From Polynucleobacter tropicus (lineage in GTDB: Bacteria; Pseudomonadota; Gammaproteobacteria; Burkholderiales; Burkholderiaceae): a DNA stretch of 64,000 nt. Made by a program: the position numbers and the translations under genes. This document shows, piece after piece, positions 41,078 to 50,040 of the stretch. The notes beneath the pieces were generated by a model, which saw nothing but the letters and a program-made list of their open reading frames with translations, was not told where the DNA came from and made no database searches. Every line of letters begins with the position of its first letter. Position 1 is the first letter of the stretch. Location: positions 558,001-622,000 of the forward strand of contig NZ_CP028942.1 in the NCBI RefSeq assembly GCF_013307225.1. The letters run 5' to 3'.

Positions 41078-41938
41078 ATGAATATTCCTTTAGGGTGGAT
41101 TATTGCGCTTGCTTGTGCCCTGGGAGGCTATGCCTTGCATGGTGGCCACATTATGGTTTTATGGCAGCCAACTGAGGTTCTGACTATTGTGGGTGCTGCT
41201 GTTGGAACGATGATTGCTTCAAACAGCATGATTAACCTAAAGAAGACAATCTCTGCTTTGGGTGGCGCGTTTAAATCAAAAAGCAATATTAAGCAGATGC
41301 ACTTGGATCTGCTTTGTCTGATGTTTGAAATTTTGCAAAAGATCAAGCGCGATGGCTTGATGTCATTAGAAGGTGACATTGAGGAGCCAGAAGCTAGTCC
41401 GCTATTTGAAAAGTACCCTCTAATCATGAAAGACCATCACTTGGTCGATTTCATTACTGATTATTTGCGTATGATGCTCGGCGGATCTTTAGATGTGATT
41501 CAGATCGAAAGCTTGATGGAGCAAGAGTTGGATGTTCATCACCAAGAAACTCACATCCCAGTAGCCTCCGTCACTAACGTCGGTGATGGTTTGCCGGCTT
41601 TCGGTATTGTGGCGGCGGTTATGGGCGTGGTTCACACCATGGGATCCATTGGCTTGCCACCTGCTGAACTGGGTAAGCTGATTGGTGCGGCGCTCGTAGG
41701 TACCTTCTTGGGTATTTTGCTTGCTTATGCGATTGTTTCTCCAGTGGCGAAAGTATTGGAGCAAAACGCAGAAGCTGATAGCCGCGCTTACATGGCAGTT
41801 AAAGCAATTTTGATTGCAAGCTTAAATAATTTCCCTCCTGCAGCAGCAGTTGAGTTTGGTCGCAAAGTGCTCTTTAGCTATCAACGTCCAACATTTGCTG
41901 AGCTTGATGAGGGTACCAAAGCCGTTAAAGGGAAATAA
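41078..41938 (+). CDS. motA: Flagellar stator protein MotA
   Basis: Proton-channel stator subunit (286 aa) with four membrane segments: two near the N-terminus and two near 165-225 (LPAFGIVAAVMGVVHTMGSIG, LIGAALVGTFLGILLAYAIVSPV). The cytosolic loop contains charged residues that contact FliG. Belongs to the long MotA type found with H+-driven motors. 5 bp before motB. Confidence 0.95.
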   Translation: MNIPLGWIIALACALGGYALHGGHIMVLWQPTEVLTIVGAAVGTMIASNSMINLKKTISALGGAFKSKSNIKQMHLDLLCLMFEILQKIKRDGLMSLEGDIEEPEASPLFEKYPLIMKDHHLVDFITDYLRMMLGGSLDVIQIESLMEQELDVHHQETHIPVASVTNVGDGLPAFGIVAAVMGVVHTMGSIGLPPAELGKLIGAALVGTFLGILLAYAIVSPVAKVLEQNAEADSRAYMAVKAILIASLNNFPPAAAVEFGRKVLFSYQRPTFAELDEGTKAVKGK

Positions 41939-41943
41939 GCAGT

Positions 41944-42978
41944 ATGGCTAAGAACGACGCGCCAATTATTGTCATTAAGCGCGTTAAGAAGGGCGGCCAT
42001 GGACATCACGGTGGCGCCTGGAAGATCGCTTACGCAGACTTCGTAACCGCCATGATGGCCTTCTTCCTATTGATGTGGGTTCTGGGATCTACAACGGCGG
42101 GTGACTTGGCTGGTATTTCCGCTTACTTTCAAAATCCTTTGCGTGTTTCCTTGTCTGGTGGACAGGGCTCCGGCGATGCCACCCGCATTATCAAGGGTGG
42201 TGGCGACAATATCTCTCGAACCGTTGGTGAAGAATCGCGTGCCGATGCCGATACTGAGCAGCGTCGCATAAGTGACTCATCGGTAACCGACGTTGAGAAT
42301 GCTCGCAAAGATAAAACGAAGAATGAGCAAGTCAAAGAGGATATTCAGAAGAAGATTGAGGCTGATGCTGAGCTCAAGAATGCCAAGGGCCAAGTCTTTA
42401 TGGATATCAACGCTGAGGGCTTGCGTATTCAGGTTGTTGACGAAAAGGGTAAACCACTCTTTAGCAGTGGCGGCACAGTTCCTAGTGTGTCAGCGCGAAG
42501 ATTGTTGCGAATCATTGGTAAATCCATTCAGATGTCTCCAGGTCCTGTCCGCATTGAAGGGCATTCAGATGGTGCCAAGTTTGGTAATGGCGAGACTGGC
42601 TATACGAACTGGGAACTTTCTACGGATCGTGCAAACGTAGCACGTCGTGAGTTGATTGCGGGCGGTCTTGATCCCGCTTTAATTGTTCAGGTCATTGGCT
42701 TTGCAAACACTGTTCCCCTCAATCCTGAGGATTTGAATGACCCATTGAATCGCCGTATCTCGATTACTTTGCTCAATAAGAAGCCTAAGCAGGAAGAGAA
42801 GAAGTCGGTTGTACGCCCAATAGAAAAAGTGCCGGAGACTATTGAGAAGGGCGCGCAAGAAATCCCGCCTAATTTGCGTGCCCCAGCACAATTCCTATCG
42901 AAAGATAATGCGCCAAAAGCACCGGTTATGGATATACCTTCGAAATTAAGCCCGCCTGCGGATAAGCCAGCGAGGTAA
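41944..42978 (+). CDS. motB: Flagellar stator protein MotB
   Basis: Stator subunit (344 aa) anchored to peptidoglycan. One membrane segment with proton-carrying Asp at D32 (AYADFVTAMMAFFLLMWVLG). OmpA-like wall-binding domain about 190-285 (RIEGHSDGAKFGNG, NWELSTDRANVARRELI, NRRISITLL). The C-terminal tail is Lys/Pro-rich. The following gene starts 4 bp later. Confidence 0.95.
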   Translation: MAKNDAPIIVIKRVKKGGHGHHGGAWKIAYADFVTAMMAFFLLMWVLGSTTAGDLAGISAYFQNPLRVSLSGGQGSGDATRIIKGGGDNISRTVGEESRADADTEQRRISDSSVTDVENARKDKTKNEQVKEDIQKKIEADAELKNAKGQVFMDINAEGLRIQVVDEKGKPLFSSGGTVPSVSARRLLRIIGKSIQMSPGPVRIEGHSDGAKFGNGETGYTNWELSTDRANVARRELIAGGLDPALIVQVIGFANTVPLNPEDLNDPLNRRISITLLNKKPKQEEKKSVVRPIEKVPETIEKGAQEIPPNLRAPAQFLSKDNAPKAPVMDIPSKLSPPADKPAR

Positions 42979-42982
42979 CGCC

Positions 42983-43783
42983 TTGTCCACAATCTCAAGG
43001 TTTGGCTTATTCCTGATGATCGCTTTAATTTGCAAGACGAGTTTTGCTAATGATGCCCATTCTCCAGTAGAGACTGCTCATAGCGAGGCTAAAGCTAGTT
43101 CATCTAATAATGGCGATCCATTTGTAGGTCCTGCATCAGAGGCAAAAAAATTGTACAGGCGCTACAAGAAGGCGACTGATAAGGCGATTACTGCAATTGC
43201 TTGTGTTCGTAGCCCCAGTTGTATTGAGCCTGAGGATGAAGTTCTGCGTTATAGCAAAGAGGCATTGCGAATTTTGCAAAAGCTCGATGAGTTGTCCGCT
43301 GAAGGTGATATTCAGGCAAATTACTATCGTGGCTTGATTGCTTATGAGCGTGGTGTTTATTACGACTCTCAAGCGGAGATCATTACTCATCCCGATTTTA
43401 TTTTGACAGCTACTGTGTATCGTCGCTATGCTAAACAACAGTTTTTGTTGGCTGAGAAATATTTAGCGGTTCCAGCCAAAGAAAAGAATCCATACGCTTG
43501 CCAGTATTTAGGCAATGTTTACAGCTCAACGATTTTGGGTGCACCACGTAAAGATAAAGCCACTAATTATTACTACACGGCAGCTATTGAATTTATCAAT
43601 CAGGGTAATAAGATTGAAGGCGCAAAAATGTATAACGCCATGAAAGAAAACGCTAATCCGGCAGATTCTCGCATTGTCGAGGTTTATGCAAAACTGCATA
43701 ATGAGGAGCCGATTGCCTCTTGGAGAAAGTTGCCTAGCGATCTAGTGCAAAAACCTGCAAGTAAAAAAACGCAACAGCATTAA
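42983..43783 (+). CDS. Secreted Sel1/TPR-like protein downstream of motB
   Basis: 266 residues with a signal peptide (FGLFLMIALICKTSFA). The mature part is helical with Sel1/TPR-like stretches (EALRILQKLDELSAEGDIQANYYRGLIAYERG; NPYACQYLGNVYSSTILG) and one likely disulfide pair (ACVRSPSC). The TTG start at 42983 has a GAGG site upstream and follows motB by 4 bp. Vibrio MotX, a periplasmic stator partner, is also a Sel1-type protein, so a stator-ring role is possible but unproven. Confidence 0.78.
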   Translation: MSTISRFGLFLMIALICKTSFANDAHSPVETAHSEAKASSSNNGDPFVGPASEAKKLYRRYKKATDKAITAIACVRSPSCIEPEDEVLRYSKEALRILQKLDELSAEGDIQANYYRGLIAYERGVYYDSQAEIITHPDFILTATVYRRYAKQQFLLAEKYLAVPAKEKNPYACQYLGNVYSSTILGAPRKDKATNYYYTAAIEFINQGNKIEGAKMYNAMKENANPADSRIVEVYAKLHNEEPIASWRKLPSDLVQKPASKKTQQH

Positions 43784-43810
43784 TACTGAATACTTTGGAG
43801 ATTGCATAGC

Positions 43811-44212
43811 ATGAATGAAAAATTAGAACGTATAGTTGGTCTTCTTAAAAAAGTCCTGCTCTGGTTCATTCTGCCTCTGGTATTGCTCATTTTTTGCTTT
43901 ATCTTGGGTGAGCAATTTGAGGTGGGTAGACTTTCTGCGATCGCTAGTTGTGAGGGTGCAATGAATAATGCCGCATGCATTCGTAGCAAAGGCTATTTAG
44001 CAACCTCGCCTTATTACCCCGATCTTAGTCGCCGTTACTTTGGCGCCTATGCCAGAATGATCGGCGGCGATCTTGGGGCGAGCTATCGCGTTGAGCCACC
44101 AGCTCCTGCTCTCAACTTGAAGGCTGCCGATGCGCCTGCCGAAGATGAGGAGGACTTGGAAGACGCCAAGCCTGCTGCGGGTAAAGACAAGCAAGCTCCA
44201 GCTAAAAAATAA
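43811..44212 (+). CDS. Unknown single-pass membrane protein in the mot-flhB operon
   Basis: 133 residues. A short charged start is followed by one strong membrane helix (about 17-38, LLWFILPLVLLIFCFILG), a small domain with two cysteines (ASCEGAMNNAACIRSKGYL) and an acidic/Lys-rich low-complexity tail. I do not recognise the family. GGAG upstream supports the ATG at 43811. Conserved placement between stator genes and flhB suggests a motor or envelope accessory role (inference). Confidence 0.75.
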   Translation: MNEKLERIVGLLKKVLLWFILPLVLLIFCFILGEQFEVGRLSAIASCEGAMNNAACIRSKGYLATSPYYPDLSRRYFGAYARMIGGDLGASYRVEPPAPALNLKAADAPAEDEEDLEDAKPAAGKDKQAPAKK

Positions 44213-44223
44213 TTAAGCGTTTT

Positions 44224-44817
44224 ATGCGATTGATCAATTGGCACTCCGTTATACGGGTGCCGTTTGTTTTCTTGCTGGCCTGTTTGCTGATTGCTTGCTC
44301 TGATTATCGTAAGGCTAGATCGGCCTATGAGGCCGGTGAATATACAAAGGCCTTACATATCTTCGAGCAGTTATCTAATGCTGGTGACAGTCAGGCGCAA
44401 TATGACCTATCGCAAATGTATTTACAGGGCATTGGCACAAATAAAAATCTTGAAAAGGGCTGGGTTTGGATGAATCGAGCTGCCAATGGTGGCAATGTGC
44501 AGGCTATGTTGGAGTTGGCTGTCCGTTATCAAAAAAGCCCCTCTCTTGAAAACTCTGAGCAGATGGCATTTATGTGGTTTCAGAAGGCGGCAATGGCTGG
44601 CAGTGCTGCTGGTCAGTACAACTTGGCACATCTGTATGAGGATGGCAATCAGACTCCAGTTGATCTAGTACAGGCTTATGTCTGGATGGTGTTATCACAT
44701 AATTCTGGCAATCCAATGGCTGCTTCCGAGGCTAAGCAATTAAAGGCAAAATTAAGCCCAGCAGAGCTAGATAAAGCCGACGTAATGATTTCCAAGCTCA
44801 AGAAGGCTCTACCTTAG
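44224..44817 (+). CDS. Sel1-repeat lipoprotein in the mot-flhB operon
   Basis: 197 residues. Lipoprotein signal with lipobox LIAC and Cys25. Then Sel1-type repeats: AGDSQAQYDLSQMYLQGIGTNKNLEKGWVWMNRAANGG, MAFMWFQKAAMAGSAAGQYNLAHLYEDGN, VQAYVWMVLSHNSG. Likely anchored in the outer membrane, facing the periplasm. Together with the preceding two genes it forms a three-gene envelope set beside motAB. Confidence 0.85.
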   Translation: MRLINWHSVIRVPFVFLLACLLIACSDYRKARSAYEAGEYTKALHIFEQLSNAGDSQAQYDLSQMYLQGIGTNKNLEKGWVWMNRAANGGNVQAMLELAVRYQKSPSLENSEQMAFMWFQKAAMAGSAAGQYNLAHLYEDGNQTPVDLVQAYVWMVLSHNSGNPMAASEAKQLKAKLSPAELDKADVMISKLKKALP

Positions 44818-44875
44818 GCATCCAGTTTCAAATCGTTTATCCTCTACTGGAAACGTATTCTTGAAGAGGTAAGAA

Positions 44876-46009
44876 TTGGCTGAAGGCGGAGATAACGCTC
44901 AAGAACGGGAACTAGAGCCGAGTGAACGGCGAATACTACGTGCCCGTGAACAAGGCCAGCTTCCGCAATCTAGGGATATAGCCACCTTTGCGCTATTGAC
45001 GGTTTTCATTATCTTTTTGATTGCCGCTGGTCCATTGCTCTTGCAGCAGTTGGTCTTGATGACTAAGTCTAGTTTTGTATTTTCTAGGCCAGTAGAGCTT
45101 TTGGATCATATTCGTGAGTGGCTGGGTGGCGCATTCCTGGTTGTCTTGCTCTTACTGAGTTTAATTTTCTTGCCTATTTGGCTAGTAGCGGTCTTTGCTC
45201 CTTTATCTCTGGTCAATTTTCGCGCTTACTTTGCGCCTAAGTTCGACATGGGGCGCTTAGATTTTATTTCCGGCCTTGGAAGAATGGTCTCGTTAAATGC
45301 ATTAACAGAGCTCATCAAAAACATTTTGAAAACTACCCTAGTATTGGGTATAGGGATGGCCTATTTATCAGGGTTATTCGTCTACATACGATCCATTGTG
45401 AGTCAAGATTTTGATGCTGCGCTTTTACACACCTCTTATTTCATCTTAAATGGATTTTTATTGTTGATGGCCCCATTACTATTGATTGCTGTTGGTGACG
45501 GCTGGTTGCAATGGTTCAACTTTCGCAAGCAAATTCGAATGAGTCCAGAGGAGATGAAGCAGGAGATGAAGGAATCCGAGGGCTCACCTGAGATCAAGCA
45601 GCGTCTACGTCAACGACAGCGTCAAATCGCTTCATCACGAATGATGGCTGCAATTGAGCGTGCCGATGTGGTCTTAGCCAACCCAGAACACTATTCTGTC
45701 GCATTGCGTTATGACATGGAAAAAATGGTGGCGCCAATTGTGATTGCCAAGGGAATGGATTTGGTTGCCCTACGCATTCAAGAGGTAGCTAGAGAGCATG
45801 ATGTGCCAGTTGCTCAAATACCCCCGCTAGCTCGTTACTTATATAGTCAGCTTGAGATTGGTGAGGCAATTCCAATGTCGCTCTTTGAGGCAGTTGCCAA
45901 AATATTGGCATGGGCATATGAGGTAAAAGAATCGGGCGGGATAGAGGGCGAGATACCTGAAATCAGTTTTGAGGCTACTCAGCTCAAGCCCGGTAAAGCT
46001 TTAATATAA
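44876..46009 (+). CDS. flhB: Flagellar export switch protein FlhB
   Basis: Export apparatus membrane protein (377 aa) that controls the rod/hook-to-filament substrate switch. N-terminal ERELEPSERRILRAREQGQLPQSRD, four membrane segments (about 40-215), and a cytosolic domain with ADVVLANPEHYSVALRYD. The autocleavage motif reads NPEH (269-272) instead of the usual NPTH; the cleavage pair N-P and the His are kept. TTG start at 44876 with an AGAGG site. Located far from flhA. Confidence 0.95.
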   Translation: MAEGGDNAQERELEPSERRILRAREQGQLPQSRDIATFALLTVFIIFLIAAGPLLLQQLVLMTKSSFVFSRPVELLDHIREWLGGAFLVVLLLLSLIFLPIWLVAVFAPLSLVNFRAYFAPKFDMGRLDFISGLGRMVSLNALTELIKNILKTTLVLGIGMAYLSGLFVYIRSIVSQDFDAALLHTSYFILNGFLLLMAPLLLIAVGDGWLQWFNFRKQIRMSPEEMKQEMKESEGSPEIKQRLRQRQRQIASSRMMAAIERADVVLANPEHYSVALRYDMEKMVAPIVIAKGMDLVALRIQEVAREHDVPVAQIPPLARYLYSQLEIGEAIPMSLFEAVAKILAWAYEVKESGGIEGEIPEISFEATQLKPGKALI

Positions 46010-46033
46010 AAACTGTTAGAAGTATTAATTAAT

Positions 46034-48250
46034 ATGACAAAAAAATCATTTGAGATGGATCAATTGCAGCAGTTATTAAGCCAAGCGCTGGTATTTCATC
46101 GTAATAATGATTTTGAAAATGCTGCTAAGTTGTATAAAAAAGCCCTTCACACCAGCAAAAACAACTTCGATGCTCTAAATCTGTATGGCACATTACTTTT
46201 ACAGCAAAAAGATTATTCAGCTGCTTTAGAGCTACTTTCAAACGCTATCAAGTTAAATTCAAAGAATCCCATTTGTTTCAATAACCAAGGGATATGCTTA
46301 AAAAATCTTAATAGATTAGATGAGGCTCTAAATAGTTATAACCAAGCGATTACGCTCAAGCCTGATTATGATGAAGCTATTTTTAATAGATCGAACTTAT
46401 ACAGTGCACTCAAAAAATATGATGAAGCATTGGAGGGATATGATCAGGCTCTGAAACTAAAACCTCAATACATTGATGCAGTCATTAATAAGGCGAATAC
46501 GTTAGGCGAGCTTAGACGTTACGATGAGGCAATACAGGTGTACGAGTTAGCTTTGTCATATCAACCAGATCATGAGAATGCATTGCTGGGTATTGCTCAG
46601 GCTCAGCGAGCAACGAGGGATTTTGGGAAAAGTTTTTTTAATATAGACCGTGCCTTACAGTTTAGATTATCTCCCGCTGGTTTTTCTTCTCAGGGCGACT
46701 TGTATAGATCAAAACATCAATTTGAATTAGCTCTAGAGAGCTATTCTCGTGCGATAGATATAGATTCAGAGTGCGCTGGTGCGTGGTTTGGGAAGGGGTT
46801 GGCATTAAGTAGGCTTTCACGCTATGTGGAGTCAATTGCTTGCTTCTCTCGGGTTCTAGAGCTGGATGTCTCTGACCATTTTTGTAGCGCATTCTCTGCG
46901 ATGATTTACGATCAGCTAAAAATTGCTAGTTGGACTGATTTTGATGCTTATGTACCCAAAATTAGCTCAATTGCAAATAAGGATGGCAGATCATTAAATC
47001 CATTTCTTAACTTAGCATTTCTTAATGACTCTGAGTTGCAGTATGAGCTCACATCTAAATATGTGACAGATGATGTGATAAAAATTAAGCAAGAGCCAAT
47101 CAGCAAGTCCTTGCATCAAAAGATTAGAATCGCTTACTTCTCCGCCGACTTTGGGAGTCATCCAGTAAGTTTGTTATTGGCAGAAGTTTTTGAGAGGCAT
47201 AACCGAGATTTGTTTGAGGTTGTTGCTTTTTGCCTAAAGAAACCATCATCAGAGGATTTGGTCTACCAAAAGCTTCTAAATGTTTTTGATTATTTCTTGG
47301 ATGTTGAGGATAAGTCTGATGAAATGGTTGCAAAGATAGCTCGTGAGTTAGAGATTGATATTGCAATTGACTTGGGCGGCCATACTCAAGACAGTCGCCT
47401 AGGAATTTTTGCATATAGAGCTGCCCCGATTCAAATTAATTATTTTGGCTATGCTGGAACGAGTGGAGCCCAGTTTATGGACTACATCATTGCAGATCAT
47501 GTAGTAATCCCGCCCGAAAGCCATGCATTTTTCTCTGAAAAAATTGCCTTCATGCCAAATAGCTATATGGTCGATGATTCGAGACGTTTGCCGTCCGATG
47601 TTAATTACTCTCGATCGGATTTTGGTTTGCCAGAGAATAAGTTTGTTTTTTGTTGCTTTAATAACGGTTATAAATTTAACCCTGAGATTCTAAAGGCGTG
47701 GGCAAATATTTTGGCGAATTGCCCAAATAGCATTCTTTGGCTGACTGAAAATAATTCAGAATTTAGAAACAATATCTTGCTAGAGCTTTCTAAGCTTGGA
47801 ATTGACTCAGATAGGATATTTTTTGCCAAAAGACTTGAGTCAATGGCTGATCACCTCGCTCGATACCGGCTTGCTGATGTATTCCTCGATACCCATCCAT
47901 ATAATGCTCACACAACTGCGCTTGATGCATTTAAGATGGGCATTCCAGTTTTGACCTATTGCGGAAAAGCTTTTGCGGGTCGAGTGGCCACAAGTTTATT
48001 AACGTGTTTGGATCTCAAGGAGCTTATTGCGAACTCCCTTGATGAGTATGTAACGAAAGCAATAGATCTTTATTTATCGCAAGAGAATCTAAATAGTATC
48101 CGAGTAAGGTTGGTTGAAAACATTAAAACAAAGCCATTGTTCGATACGCGATCTTACGTAAATAATCTTGAAGTTTTATATCTCGAGATGTATCGCCGTC
48201 ATTTGTCGGGCTTGCCTCCAGAAACCTTTAGTTTTGAAGATGTGAGATAA
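46034..48250 (+). CDS. TPR + SPINDLY/OGT-type glycosyltransferase (GT41)
   Basis: 738 residues. About 1-290 are tandem TPRs (NNFDALNLYGTLLLQQKDYSAALELL, YDEALEGYDQALKLKPQYIDAVINKA). About 350-735 is a GT41 O-GlcNAc-transferase catalytic domain with IAIDLGGHTQDSRLGIFAYRAAPIQINYFGYAGTSG, PPESHAFFSEKIAFMPNSYM and LADVFLDTHPYNAHTTALDAFKMGIPVLT. The family transfers a sugar from a nucleotide donor to Ser/Thr of proteins. It lies 24 bp after flhB, so flagellin or another exported flagellar protein is the likely substrate; this is inferred from position. It abuts a convergent gene with a 1-bp gap. Confidence 0.9.
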   Translation: MTKKSFEMDQLQQLLSQALVFHRNNDFENAAKLYKKALHTSKNNFDALNLYGTLLLQQKDYSAALELLSNAIKLNSKNPICFNNQGICLKNLNRLDEALNSYNQAITLKPDYDEAIFNRSNLYSALKKYDEALEGYDQALKLKPQYIDAVINKANTLGELRRYDEAIQVYELALSYQPDHENALLGIAQAQRATRDFGKSFFNIDRALQFRLSPAGFSSQGDLYRSKHQFELALESYSRAIDIDSECAGAWFGKGLALSRLSRYVESIACFSRVLELDVSDHFCSAFSAMIYDQLKIASWTDFDAYVPKISSIANKDGRSLNPFLNLAFLNDSELQYELTSKYVTDDVIKIKQEPISKSLHQKIRIAYFSADFGSHPVSLLLAEVFERHNRDLFEVVAFCLKKPSSEDLVYQKLLNVFDYFLDVEDKSDEMVAKIARELEIDIAIDLGGHTQDSRLGIFAYRAAPIQINYFGYAGTSGAQFMDYIIADHVVIPPESHAFFSEKIAFMPNSYMVDDSRRLPSDVNYSRSDFGLPENKFVFCCFNNGYKFNPEILKAWANILANCPNSILWLTENNSEFRNNILLELSKLGIDSDRIFFAKRLESMADHLARYRLADVFLDTHPYNAHTTALDAFKMGIPVLTYCGKAFAGRVATSLLTCLDLKELIANSLDEYVTKAIDLYLSQENLNSIRVRLVENIKTKPLFDTRSYVNNLEVLYLEMYRRHLSGLPPETFSFEDVR

Positions 48251-48251
48251 C

Positions 48252-48818
48252 TTAATTCATGACGCTCTTGGCAAAGGTTGTGCCGACATCTTCCGGAAAA
48301 AAATAAACTAGCATCAATTCATTCCGATTATTTAAGCTGCGTCCAATCTGAAAGGCAACTTGCCCACCGCCGAATACATAGGTCTTTGATTTGCGAATGC
48401 CCGCAGCAAATGCGCTTTCTTGGCCTTCAGACGGGGTGTAGTCAAGGCCATATTTAATGGTGAAGCGTTCGATAATCGTATCGGCAATTTGCTTGTTGTA
48501 GTAGCCCAATTCTTTTTTCATCAAAACAAGACGTCCGGCTTCGTTATAAATGAGCCAAATTGCTTCTTCCTTATCATCTACTTTCACCTTGCAGCTAAAT
48601 GACAGCTCATATGCCGTGCAATTAAATTTTTCTTTAGCTTCTTCACGAGTAGTATTAAATGGAATGCCGGCGTAGTCATCCATGGGCATTTTGACTACCT
48701 TGGTATCTGGTAGCCAAATCTCTGCTTTTGCCTGCTCCTCTTTGTTGCCGCAGGCGACAAGGGAGAGTGTTAAACCAGCTGCAAAAATGAGGTAAATCCA
48801 GGGCTTATTAATTGTCAT
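48252..48818 (-). CDS. Unknown lipoprotein
   Basis: 188 residues with a lipoprotein signal (lipobox LVAC, Cys23). The mature part has two cysteines (FNCTAYELSFSCKV) and mixed alpha/beta character with KYGLDYTPSEGQES near the middle. No family recognised. Convergent with the glycosyltransferase gene. Confidence 0.8.
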   Translation of the reverse strand: MTINKPWIYLIFAAGLTLSLVACGNKEEQAKAEIWLPDTKVVKMPMDDYAGIPFNTTREEAKEKFNCTAYELSFSCKVKVDDKEEAIWLIYNEAGRLVLMKKELGYYNKQIADTIIERFTIKYGLDYTPSEGQESAFAAGIRKSKTYVFGGGQVAFQIGRSLNNRNELMLVYFFPEDVGTTFAKSVMN

Positions 48819-49027
48819 GGCATTCTCGACTGGGTTGGCTTGGTTAAATAGGGTTCCGTCAGGGTCGGGTTAAGTGCACGCAAACGTCTTTATATCCCGA
48901 TAATCATAACCCACAGATCTAATAATCCGCTCAATATCTAAATGGGCTTTAAAGCCTCATTTTTGCCCTTAACTAGAAGGATTTTTTGTTAATATAGTTA
49001 TTAATTAACCTTACTCCGTGATGTCCA

Positions 49028-49288
49028 TTGGATAAATTAAATCTACAGGCTCAGTATTTAAATGCCTCCTCCCAAAAGAGTGGGGGCACGATTCATGAGC
49101 GCCAAACGACGATCCCGAAGGCGGCCGTTAGCAGGTCTCATCCAGCCCCTCAAAACTTAAAGATTGCCCAAGCAGGTCCCTCTGTTAATCTTGACGTAAA
49201 AGTAAGCAGCCCTAATCCGCTGGATACGATTCCGATGAGTGCTGATAGGCGTATTAGCGCCTACCAAAGAATTACGAAGTTGCTATAG
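49028..49288 (+). CDS. Unknown small protein
   Basis: 86 residues starting at TTG 49028, without a convincing ribosome site; the ATG at 49021 reads into a stop. Polar and apparently disordered, ending SADRRISAYQRITKLL. A TTTTTGCCC half-site-like sequence and a GGCTTTAAAGCC palindrome lie within 100 bp upstream. It could share a transcript with the next gene. Function unknown. Confidence 0.5.
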   Translation: MDKLNLQAQYLNASSQKSGGTIHERQTTIPKAAVSRSHPAPQNLKIAQAGPSVNLDVKVSSPNPLDTIPMSADRRISAYQRITKLL

Positions 49289-49332
49289 GCTAAAAACACA
49301 CGCAGATGCCCATGCGTTGAAAAGGAGTCGGT

Positions 49333-49686
49333 ATGGATGATCTGGTCTACACAAAATATAAAAAGCCACAGCCTAGTCCTGCTGATGATTCAACGCCAAG
49401 TTTGGTGCAACTCCAAGAAAAGCAAGAAAGAGAACTCATTGAAATTTCTCAGATACGCTTTGGCATCAAGGGCGGCAGCGTGAACATCAATCTAACCTCC
49501 TTGCAATTTAATCCGAGCATGGGCGAAGGGGATGTTTTTAAGGTTTTACTAGGTGCGCCTGAGAATGAAAGGGCGGATCAAGTGCTTTATGGATTGGCTA
49601 AGGGGAATTTGACTGCCTCTATGGCTAACAAAATTTTAGCCAGCTTGGCGCTGCTAGGTAAATTTAAAAAGATCAAGATAGACTAA
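49333..49686 (+). CDS. Unknown small protein
   Basis: 117 residues with a strong AAGGAG ribosome site. A polar N-terminus (DDLVYTKYKKPQPSPADDS) is followed by a helical domain (GDVFKVLLGAPENERADQVLYGLAKGNLTASMANKILASLALLGKFKKI). No signal peptide or membrane segment. No family recognised. Confidence 0.7.
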   Translation: MDDLVYTKYKKPQPSPADDSTPSLVQLQEKQERELIEISQIRFGIKGGSVNINLTSLQFNPSMGEGDVFKVLLGAPENERADQVLYGLAKGNLTASMANKILASLALLGKFKKIKID

Positions 49687-49745
49687 AAACCTGACTTTAA
49701 GGTGCAAATCTTCATTCGGAGCTTCTTTAAGCCCTCTTTAGTGTA

Positions 49746-49943
49746 TTAAGCATCCTTATCTTCCATGGCGCCCTCTTTTTTTGAGCCATGAGCAGCATTT
49801 TTTTCGTGCTCAGCAAGCTTTTGCATTATCCTCTGAGCCATTGGGGATAATTCGTTTTCAGCAGTAGGGGTACTAGGTTTAGGGGTACTTTCAGCCTTTT
49901 TTCTTTTTCTCAGAAGGGTTTGAATAACTGTTTGAATAAACAT
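49746..49943 (-). CDS. Unknown small charged protein
   Basis: 65 residues from the ATG at 49943 (an in-frame TTG lies 24 bp further up). A short amphipathic start (MFIQTVIQTLLRKRKK), then Ser/Thr/Pro-rich and a Lys/Glu-rich end. No family recognised. Confidence 0.55.
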   Translation of the reverse strand: MFIQTVIQTLLRKRKKAESTPKPSTPTAENELSPMAQRIMQKLAEHEKNAAHGSKKEGAMEDKDA

Positions 49944-50040
49944 GAGTAATTCCAAAAAATGTTGCAAAGTATTTCAATTAAATATACAGCAATTAAAAGT
50001 AGCGCGATAGCTAAGATATGCGTGGTTTGGGGAGGCAGTT

